This document shows positions 1 to 6,178 of a stretch of DNA of 7,234 bases, in pieces. The notes beneath the pieces are model-generated. The model was not told where the DNA came from. It did no database searches and saw only the letters and a program-made list of their open reading frames with translations. Position 1 is the stretch's first letter. The number at the start of each line of letters is the position of its first letter. The position numbers and the translations under genes were made by a program. Source of the DNA: Sandaracinaceae bacterium (GTDB taxonomy: Bacteria; Myxococcota_A; Polyangia; Polyangiales; Sandaracinaceae); assembly GCA_025056955.1 (NCBI GenBank), contig JANWYL010000160.1:1-7234 (forward strand). The letters are read 5' to 3'.

Positions 1-1
1 G

Positions 2-154
2 CCATCCCTTCCTGGCCTGCCTCCGCCTGGAGGAATTGCTGGTGGTGCATGTGGCAACTGCCGCGCTGCACCCTCTGCCCCCTCACCCTTCGTTGTGTGG
101 TCGATCCTAGCGCTTCTTTCTCTCGGGTGGTGGAGGCACAAGCGGAGGAAGTAA
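2..154 (+). CDS. C-terminal end of a surface protein with a MYXO-CTERM-like sorting tail (5' partial)
   Basis: Only the last 50 codons lie in the window; the frame is open to the left edge and stops at TAA (152-154). The visible tail is a Pro/Gly-rich linker (residues 1-15), then a Cys-Gly-Asn-Cys motif (Cys17, Cys20), a short Ala/Pro/Ser stretch, a hydrophobic segment (about residues 30-44, FVVWSILALLSLGWW), and a basic end (RHKRRK). This order of cysteine motif, single membrane segment and arginine/lysine-rich terminus is the layout of the MYXO-CTERM sorting signal, found on exported surface proteins of Myxococcota and thought to be processed at the cysteine. The family match is judged by eye. 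The function of the full protein cannot be told, as its main domain is outside the window. The other two plus-strand frames give no plausible protein here. It converges on the minus-strand gene ending at 176, with 21 bases between the stops. Confidence 0.66.
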   Translation, partial: PSLPGLPPPGGIAGGACGNCRAAPSAPSPFVVWSILALLSLGWWRHKRRK

Positions 155-175
155 AACAGCCTCACTTCGGCTTTC

Positions 176-1324
176 TCATTCATAGGGCTTGAATTCGGCT
201 CGGCTGCTCCGTTCTGTGTTCAGCCTTCGAATCTCCTCATCGGTGTAGGCATCAGGCCCTCCCTTGGGGAGGTGGGTGCGAATGAACTGAATCACAAGAT
301 TCCGCGCCTTAAGCCCATCTCCTTCTTCTTCGCATTCATCCCAAATCCTAAAAAGCACCCTTCGCTTCAGGAATGCAGGCCGGTCCTGGCCCCACAGCGC
401 GGCCAGCCGGCCGGCAAGGCTTTGTAAAGCTCCTTCCCTCTCCTTTTCACGGGATTCACGCTCAAGGCGAGCCCGCAGCGCTTCGGTGCGCTCCAAAAAC
501 CAGCTGCGCTCTGCTGCATGCGGATCTTGCCCTGCTCCTCGCATGGCCCATTCTGCGATGTCAAAACGGGCGGGCCCCCCTTGCAGCATCTCATGCCCTT
601 CGATTGCAGCCCGATCTGAAAACTGAACGGACCCATCCTTTGCGATGCGCGCAGTAAAGGAATGGCCTCGGTAGAGGTAGGACCCATCCGCTTGGGGCAA
701 AAGCACTGGCTCGCTGCGGCTGAGCCATGGGCGCTCGGAAGCCACTTTCCGCAGATGCTCCTCAAGGTGTTGACTCGCTTCCTCTGCCCGTGTGGCTTCA
801 AGGCGACCCGCAACCACTTCCACCCCTGCCCGCTCCGAGGGCTGGCTCGGCCCCTCAGCCCCTAAAAGTACCCAGTTGAGAGCCACCCTTCTCGTATCAA
901 TGATCGCATGGCTTGGCTCCTTCTGCCTTCCCCCTTCAGGCGTTGCCTCAGCTGCTTTTGGCTCTGCCTCTGGCTCCGTTTCTCCTTGGACTCCTTCCAC
1001 TTGCGTTGCTTCCAGCTTTAAGGCCCCACCATCCCCCCTTCTGCTCACTCCCTTGAGCACCTCATGTCGAGGGGGCGCTCCTTCCCCATGTGCTTCTGCC
1101 AATCCCTCCTCCGTCTTTGAGATGATGCCTCCCCTTTGTTCCTCTTCCATTTCTTCCCACACTTCGATGGCAATGCTTTGGGTCTCAGGAGTTTGCTTCC
1201 GACCTTGCCCAGCTGGGGCAACCCTCAACGCGCTGTACAAAACCAGCCCGTGCAAAGCAAGCGAAGCCAAAAAAGCAAAAAAGGCCTCTTTTGTGCCAGA
1301 AGCTTCCGATGCCCGCTGCGCCAT
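176..1324 (-). CDS. Membrane-anchored protein with TonB/TolA-like N-terminus and uncharacterised C-terminal domain
   Basis: The protein has 382 residues. A short cytoplasmic N-terminus is followed by one membrane helix (about residues 14-36) containing S21-L-A-L-H25-G. Ser-x3-His is the spacing found in the TonB transmembrane helix, where these residues couple to ExbB/ExbD. Residues 37-150 form a Glu/Pro/Ala-rich, probably disordered spacer, comparable to the periplasmic stalk of TonB or TolA. Residues about 200-382 look folded: a short beta-type motif (DGSYLYRGHSFTARI, 213-227), a charged helical segment (about 275-310) and a conserved-looking end containing FIRTHLPKGGPDAYTDEEI (347-365). 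No TonB C-terminal domain is recognisable. I have an impression of similar C-termini in other myxobacterial hypothetical proteins but could not check it. The ATG at 1324 is the only sensible start; a GAAGG sequence touches it directly, an unusually short spacing. It lies 45 bases after secA and is probably co-transcribed. Function unknown; an envelope-spanning or energy-transducing role is inference. Confidence 0.82.
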   Translation of the reverse strand: MAQRASEASGTKEAFFAFLASLALHGLVLYSALRVAPAGQGRKQTPETQSIAIEVWEEMEEEQRGGIISKTEEGLAEAHGEGAPPRHEVLKGVSRRGDGGALKLEATQVEGVQGETEPEAEPKAAEATPEGGRQKEPSHAIIDTRRVALNWVLLGAEGPSQPSERAGVEVVAGRLEATRAEEASQHLEEHLRKVASERPWLSRSEPVLLPQADGSYLYRGHSFTARIAKDGSVQFSDRAAIEGHEMLQGGPARFDIAEWAMRGAGQDPHAAERSWFLERTEALRARLERESREKEREGALQSLAGRLAALWGQDRPAFLKRRVLFRIWDECEEEGDGLKARNLVIQFIRTHLPKGGPDAYTDEEIRRLNTERSSRAEFKPYE

Positions 1325-1369
1325 CCTTCAAGTTTTTAAGCCGAGCGTGTTTTGGGAGGAGTGAGCGCC

Positions 1370-4300
1370 TTATTTCTGCCCAGCCTTTTCCAAAGGCGTT
1401 GCTTCGTCAAGTCGAAGGTGGCAGTGTTTGTACTTTTTTCCAGAGCCGCACCAGCATGGATCATTTCGGCCAATTTTTGGCCCTTGCCTTCGGTAGGGAA
1501 CAGGCTTTGCTTCGTCCCGCCCCCTCTCTTCAGAAGTGCGAGGAAGCATTCCAGCGGCTTGCGAGGGCGCTCTGCCCCCCCACTTCGGATCCCTCCCCTG
1601 GGCCCAGCCATCACCAAAAGGAGCCGATGTCGAAGCACTCGCTGGGAGAGGCGATTCCTCTTCTTCACCTGGGTGCACAGCATGCAAGCGCTCAAGTTGA
1701 CGAGCAGCTTCTTTGCGACGGATTTCTTCGATCTGCCGGATATCTTCTTCTCGTATCACTCGAATTCCAAACATCTGACGGCATACTTCTTCCTGGCAAG
1801 TGTTCATCATTGCAATAAAAAGCTCGTATCCTTCCTTTTTATATTCTTTTTTAGGATCACGTTGGCCATACCCACGAAGTCCTATTCCTTCTCTAAGCTG
1901 TTCGATGACATTAAGGTGTTCTAACCACTTGCGATCAATTTCCCTGAGGTAAATATTTCTAAACATTCTGAAAAAATCAGGCCCAATTTCTTCTTGCTTT
2001 TTCCTTATTACGGCCTCAGCATCGCGATACAGTTTCTCTGCAAGTTGCATGGAATCATAGGCTTTGACACTGGCTTCTATGCCAAATATCCTCTTATATT
2101 CTTGCTTAAGACCTAAAATATTCCAATCAGAAGGATGAATGTGGGATGGGCAATTCTTCTCAACAATCCTCAAGATGATGCTTTCAATCATGTCGAGCAA
2201 GCGCTCATTTTGTTCAGTCAAGGAAAGGGCCACAGCATGCACGAGATGCTCAAGAAGTTTCTTTGGATCACTTGCCAAGGGAGCAACAGAAACCCGACAA
2301 CCGAAAACCTCATAGACATTTCTTTCTAGGGCATCGACACGAATGTCTTTGGCCTCTTCAATAGGACCAAATCGAATGAACCGAATCCAATTTTCTTTTT
2401 CCTCACGAGTTGAATCTGCTGGTGGTTGAGGAGGGGCACCGTGAAATCTTATCATCTGCTCAAGAATTGGCCTCACTTGCTCTATGAATTCCTTTTTTGG
2501 TTCTTGTACCAGCGGAGTTGGCTCTCTTCCTTTTTTTCTCTCCTCATCGGTCGGAACCGATCGATATTGGCCCTCGAGGATTTGCCTTCTCAAAGTGTAT
2601 ATCGTTTTTCTTTGTTGGTTTAGTACGTCATCATACTCGAGCAAATTCTTTCGAATATCGAAGTTTCTTTCTTCTACCTTTTTCTGTGTATTTTCAACTG
2701 TCTTGGTTACCCACGGATGCTCTATCGGTACATCCTCTTCCATCCCGATGCTATCCATTATTTGCTTTAGCCGATCTCCACCAAAAATTCTCATGAGATC
2801 ATCTTCAAGCGAAATATAAAATCGCGAGGCACCTGGATCCCCCTGCCTTCCTGAGCGACCACGAAGCTGATTGTCGATCCGGCGACTCTCATGACGTTCG
2901 GTTCCGATGACTTGGAGACCACCAAGCTTAATCACCTCTTCTCTTTCTTTCATGCAAATTGATTCATATTTCTGCTTTAAGATTTGAATCTCTTCTTCTA
3001 AACGCTTTTTATCATACAATAGCGGTACCTGCTTCGCCTCACCAGAATCCTCTGGATTTGCTTGTTCCTGAAGCTGCTTCAATTCATCTCTTGCCCTCTC
3101 GAGCACCTCCCATTTGGCAAGCATTTCAGGATTACCACCTAAAAGAATATCTGTTCCACGACCGGCCATATTTGTCGCAATGGTCACCGCTCCTTTTCTT
3201 CCTGCTTGAGCAATGATATACGCCTCACGCTCATGATGCTTTGCATTTAGGAGATTGTACGGAATGCCTCTCTTATCTAGCATTTTTGCAAGGGCCTCGG
3301 ATTTTTCAACGCTTGTCGTCCCAACAAGGACCGGCCGGCCGCTTTGGTAACACTCTGCAATGTGCTCTACGACAGCCTTAAACTTTGCTCTTTCTGTCTT
3401 AAAAATGAGGTCGTCATAATCAATTCTTCGAACCGGTTTGTTCGTCGGTATGACCACAACTTCTAAGCCATAAATCTTGATAAATTCAGCTGCTTCAGTC
3501 GCAGCCGTTCCAGTCATTCCTGCAAGTTTTCGGTATAACCTGAAGTAGTTTTGAAAAGAAATCGTCGCCAACGTGCGACTTTCGCTTTGAATTGGCACCC
3601 GCTCCTTTGCTTCAATTGCCTGATGCAACCCATCTGACCAACGTCTTCCAGGAAGAATTCTTCCGGTAAATTCATCAATAATAAGAACGCGATGATCCGA
3701 TGTAACAAGGTAATGTTGATCTCTCTTATACAACGCATGAGCCTTAAGCGACTGGTGCAAAATGTGCAGCGTTTCAATATTTGACGGATCGAATAAGTTC
3801 ATCACCTCTATAATTCCACGCTCATAAAGCAAGTTTTGAACAAACTCAACTCCCTCATCCGTGAGAGAAACATGATGGTTTTTTTCATCTACAACATAAT
3901 GCTCATCCTTTCTCAGCTTTGGCATTAACTCTGCGATTTGCACATATTTCGGAGATGCAGGTTGACCTTCTCCAGAAATAATTAGAGGAGTACGCGCTTC
4001 ATCGATCAAAATCGAATCCACTTCGTCTACAATTGCATAATTTAGATCACGTTGAACATAATCGTAAATAGAAAACTTCATATTGTCTCGCAGATAATCA
4101 AACCCAAATTCATTATTTTGGCCATACGTGATATCAGCACGATAAGCGGCCTTTTTCTCAGACTCGCTCTGTTGTGGATATACAACACCGGTCGTTAAGC
4201 CAAGAAAATGGTACACTTTTCCCATCCATTCTTCGTCTCTTTTTGCCAAATAATCATTGACCGTGACCACATGCACTCCCTTGCCAGACAAGGCATTGAG

Positions 4301-4651
4301 ATAACACGGAAGGGTGGCAACCAAGGTCTTTCCCTCTCCGGTTTTCATTTCTGCGATTTTCCCCTCATGGAGAACAATCCCACCAATTAACTGAACATCA
4401 TAATGCCTCATGTTTAAAGTTCGGCGGGCTGCCTCTCGGCAAACTGCAAAGGCTTCAATAAGCAAATCATCCAGGCTCGCCCCTTGATCAATCTTTTGTT
4501 TGAATTCTATTGTTTTTTGGCGCAATTCCCAGTCTGATAGCTTGCGAATGCGTGGCTCCATTGAATTGATCGCATCTACCTTTGGCTGAATGCGCCTAAG
4601 TTCTCTTTCGTTGCTCGTTCCAAATATCTTGCGAAAAATGAACTCAAACAT
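1370..4651 (-). CDS. secA: Protein translocase subunit SecA (preprotein export ATPase)
   Basis: SecA is the ATP-driven motor that pushes unfolded preproteins through SecYEG at the inner membrane. This copy has 1093 residues against about 900 in E. coli. Visible in order: an N-terminal helix (MFEFIFRKIFG); the Walker A motif GEGKT (105-109); the DEVD Walker B (209-212) followed by the helicase-like IDEARTPLIISG; the preprotein cross-linking region; the second nucleotide-binding domain with GTTSVEKSE (444-452), NMAGRGTDI (494-502) and the arginine-finger region around RIDNQLRGRSGRQGDPGASR; the helical scaffold/wing region; a low-complexity Ser/Ala/Pro linker (about 985-1058); and a C-terminal zinc-binding SEC-C motif with C1066, C1068, C1077 and H1078, which in other SecA proteins contacts SecB and lipid. 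Extra length sits mainly at about 510-575, 690-770 and in the linker. The start at 4651 is chosen for the family-like N-terminus and a well-spaced GAGG; an extension to a GTG at 4735 has no family support. All motifs look intact. Confidence 0.98.
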   Translation of the reverse strand: MFEFIFRKIFGTSNERELRRIQPKVDAINSMEPRIRKLSDWELRQKTIEFKQKIDQGASLDDLLIEAFAVCREAARRTLNMRHYDVQLIGGIVLHEGKIAEMKTGEGKTLVATLPCYLNALSGKGVHVVTVNDYLAKRDEEWMGKVYHFLGLTTGVVYPQQSESEKKAAYRADITYGQNNEFGFDYLRDNMKFSIYDYVQRDLNYAIVDEVDSILIDEARTPLIISGEGQPASPKYVQIAELMPKLRKDEHYVVDEKNHHVSLTDEGVEFVQNLLYERGIIEVMNLFDPSNIETLHILHQSLKAHALYKRDQHYLVTSDHRVLIIDEFTGRILPGRRWSDGLHQAIEAKERVPIQSESRTLATISFQNYFRLYRKLAGMTGTAATEAAEFIKIYGLEVVVIPTNKPVRRIDYDDLIFKTERAKFKAVVEHIAECYQSGRPVLVGTTSVEKSEALAKMLDKRGIPYNLLNAKHHEREAYIIAQAGRKGAVTIATNMAGRGTDILLGGNPEMLAKWEVLERARDELKQLQEQANPEDSGEAKQVPLLYDKKRLEEEIQILKQKYESICMKEREEVIKLGGLQVIGTERHESRRIDNQLRGRSGRQGDPGASRFYISLEDDLMRIFGGDRLKQIMDSIGMEEDVPIEHPWVTKTVENTQKKVEERNFDIRKNLLEYDDVLNQQRKTIYTLRRQILEGQYRSVPTDEERKKGREPTPLVQEPKKEFIEQVRPILEQMIRFHGAPPQPPADSTREEKENWIRFIRFGPIEEAKDIRVDALERNVYEVFGCRVSVAPLASDPKKLLEHLVHAVALSLTEQNERLLDMIESIILRIVEKNCPSHIHPSDWNILGLKQEYKRIFGIEASVKAYDSMQLAEKLYRDAEAVIRKKQEEIGPDFFRMFRNIYLREIDRKWLEHLNVIEQLREGIGLRGYGQRDPKKEYKKEGYELFIAMMNTCQEEVCRQMFGIRVIREEDIRQIEEIRRKEAARQLERLHAVHPGEEEESPLPASASTSAPFGDGWAQGRDPKWGGRAPSQAAGMLPRTSEERGRDEAKPVPYRRQGPKIGRNDPCWCGSGKKYKHCHLRLDEATPLEKAGQK

Positions 4652-4655
4652 GGTA

Positions 4656-4661
4656 TTCCTC
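4656..4661 (-). promoter_or_regulatory. Ribosome binding site of secA
   Basis: On the minus strand the sequence reads GAGGAATACC-ATG. GAGG (4658-4661) lies six bases before the ATG at 4649-4651, a standard Shine-Dalgarno spacing. This fixes the secA start 28 codons inside the longest open frame. Confidence 0.8.
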
Positions 4662-4689
4662 AAAACAGTAGGCAGGCCTAACTTTAAAA

Positions 4690-4716
4690 ATTTTACCCAA
4701 TGCACACCAATGGCAA
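4690..4716 (-). promoter_or_regulatory. Possible sigma-70-like promoter upstream of secA
   Basis: In the 102-base gap before secA the minus strand shows TTGCCA (4711-4716, five of six matches to TTGACA) and TAAAAT (4690-4695, five of six matches to TATAAT). They are separated by 15 bases, shorter than the usual 16-18. An AT-rich run follows. The -10 element would lie about 38 bases before the secA ATG. It is the best candidate in the gap, but the short spacer and unknown promoter consensus of this organism make it weak. If real, secA and the gene after it can be transcribed independently of the two genes upstream. Confidence 0.25.
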
Positions 4717-4753
4717 AGTGCCTCGAGCGAAGCACACTGGCCCATGCTCTCGG

Positions 4754-6178
4754 CTATGATGCATGAGCAGAGCCAAGAACCCATGGCCATCCAAGCAAGA
4801 CCATTGCTCCCAGGGTGATCACAAGTCCTATCCATCCCACCAAGAGCCAGGCAAAGCAAATCCTTCGCATGACCGATCCAGAACTTGCCCCTTGTGCGCT
4901 TCTCACCACTCGGCGATCCTGATGAACCCAACCAATCCACCCCACCAAAGCCACCATTCCGAAAACCCATGCGGTCCGGCTCCACAACCGCATCCTGTCT
5001 TTGAATCGACGCAGCTCTAACTCGTCCTTCTCCCTGCTCGAAATCGGAACAACTGGAGCGGGCACAAGCGCCTCGAGCTTTCGCTCAAGCCAAAACAAGC
5101 TCGCTTCGATATCACCCTCCATGGCCACACCCTCGCCACTCCCATGAACTCCAAGCAAGGTTGAGAGGAGCTTATAGGCCTCATTTTTATCTCCAAGCGA
5201 CTTCACCCTGACGAAGGAAGGGCCATCTCCTCCTAAGCTCCCTCTTGCAACCACACGGAGCACCATTCCTCTTTTTTGGGGCAATCTTGGCCAAGGCAAT
5301 GGCGCTTCTTCTCCTTCTTTCATGGTCGTCACAAACACCCATTCATTTCCAAAATACCCATCGAGGTAAGCCTCCCGGAATCCAATCGGTGGATCCCCCC
5401 TCGCCTTTTCTTCTGTGTTCCATTCAAACCATGGCATTGCAAGACCAACTGGAAAAGTGAGCTGCCCGATGCATTCATCCCCTAGGAAAAGATCGCACGC
5501 ATTTTCCATCCCATTCATCAAAAAACCAAATCCAACCAGCGGTGATTGCTCCATTTTCTCAACCGAATCCACTGCCATGCAATTCCTAAGTTCTAACCTC
5601 GAAGCATCACCATCAAACCGCACCCAGATTCGGCAAGGATGCTCTGGAACGCATGCCCCCCCTTCCACCACCACACCAATTTGATGCATCAACCACTTCT
5701 CTTGGGTGTATCGAAGACCCAGATTGCCCCAAGCAAGGCCAGCACCATGCGAAATCAATTCTTCCTCGCAGCGCTCTCCAACCTGAACCTCGTGTGTGAC
5801 TGCAGTGATCACCTCATTCTTTGAGCCCTTTGCAACCAACTCAAGCTGCACAAAACGAGGTTGAATGGTCGGAGGAATTGGAATATTCCCCACAACAGCC
5901 AATTGAAAAGCGCTGCCCAACCTCCCCTCGATCGGCTGCCCCCAGTGATTCAGTTTGTAATCAATCACAAAGGGAACGGTGTCCAGTTGACCTCTTTTGT
6001 CCCTGATCAACCGCGCTTTGACAGGCAATTGCCCGCTGCACACTTTCGATGGAGCCCACACCTGAAGCTCATTTTCCACCTCTAAACTTTCAAGCGTGAT
6101 CGAAACCCAACCCAATCCAACGAATGCGATTGCAATGACAACTCCAACCTTTTCACCCAACTCCAACTTTCTTTTCAT
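4754..6178 (-). CDS. Membrane-anchored, cysteine-rich protein of unknown function
   Basis: I do not recognise this 474-residue protein. It has an N-terminal membrane helix (about residues 10-30) after a basic start (MKRK), a large middle region (about 31-400), and two C-terminal helices (about 402-419 and 439-467) joined by a basic loop (QDRRVVRSAQG). With the N-terminus inside, the middle region faces the periplasm. That region holds seven cysteines (47, 137, 176, 182, 200, 228, 236), enough for disulfide bonds, clustered in its first half. Residues about 35-135 look beta-rich and could be an Ig-like or MG2-type fold, though this is a by-eye guess. The start at ATG 6178 is preferred because it gives the basic N-terminus directly before the helix; a TTG at 6208 would add ten residues. 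No well-spaced ribosome binding site precedes it, and the gene overlaps the upstream transporter by 26 bases, so translational coupling is likely. Its stop is 102 bases before secA. Confidence 0.85.
   Translation of the reverse strand: MKRKLELGEKVGVVIAIAFVGLGWVSITLESLEVENELQVWAPSKVCSGQLPVKARLIRDKRGQLDTVPFVIDYKLNHWGQPIEGRLGSAFQLAVVGNIPIPPTIQPRFVQLELVAKGSKNEVITAVTHEVQVGERCEEELISHGAGLAWGNLGLRYTQEKWLMHQIGVVVEGGACVPEHPCRIWVRFDGDASRLELRNCMAVDSVEKMEQSPLVGFGFLMNGMENACDLFLGDECIGQLTFPVGLAMPWFEWNTEEKARGDPPIGFREAYLDGYFGNEWVFVTTMKEGEEAPLPWPRLPQKRGMVLRVVARGSLGGDGPSFVRVKSLGDKNEAYKLLSTLLGVHGSGEGVAMEGDIEASLFWLERKLEALVPAPVVPISSREKDELELRRFKDRMRLWSRTAWVFGMVALVGWIGWVHQDRRVVRSAQGASSGSVMRRICFAWLLVGWIGLVITLGAMVLLGWPWVLGSAHAS

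Noticed and set aside
158..172. A small inverted repeat (AGCC / GGCT) followed by T-rich sequence between the two convergent genes, considered as a terminator
   Set aside because: The stem is only four base pairs and the T run is broken by a C, so it is too weak to call.
792..1364. A 190-codon plus-strand open frame opposite the TonB-like gene, and similar long antisense frames at 367-813 and 373-657
   Set aside because: The translations are low-complexity Ser/Pro/Arg-rich with no recognisable domain. They arise because the coding strand there is GC-rich and seldom gives stops in other frames; the minus-strand protein has a coherent membrane-protein layout.
1352..1924. A 190-codon plus-strand open frame opposite the end of secA
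   Set aside because: It overlaps the clearly real SecA C-terminus and zinc motif, and its own product has no domain-like pattern.
4718..4735. A GTGC/GCAC inverted repeat in the gap upstream of secA, considered as a terminator for the upstream gene
   Set aside because: The stem is four base pairs with a ten-base loop and only three Ts follow it on the minus strand; it also overlaps the possible promoter.
4652..4735. A 28-codon N-terminal extension of SecA from a GTG
   Set aside because: SecA proteins typically begin close to the MFEFIFRKIFG-like helix, and a well-spaced GAGG precedes the internal ATG at 4651.
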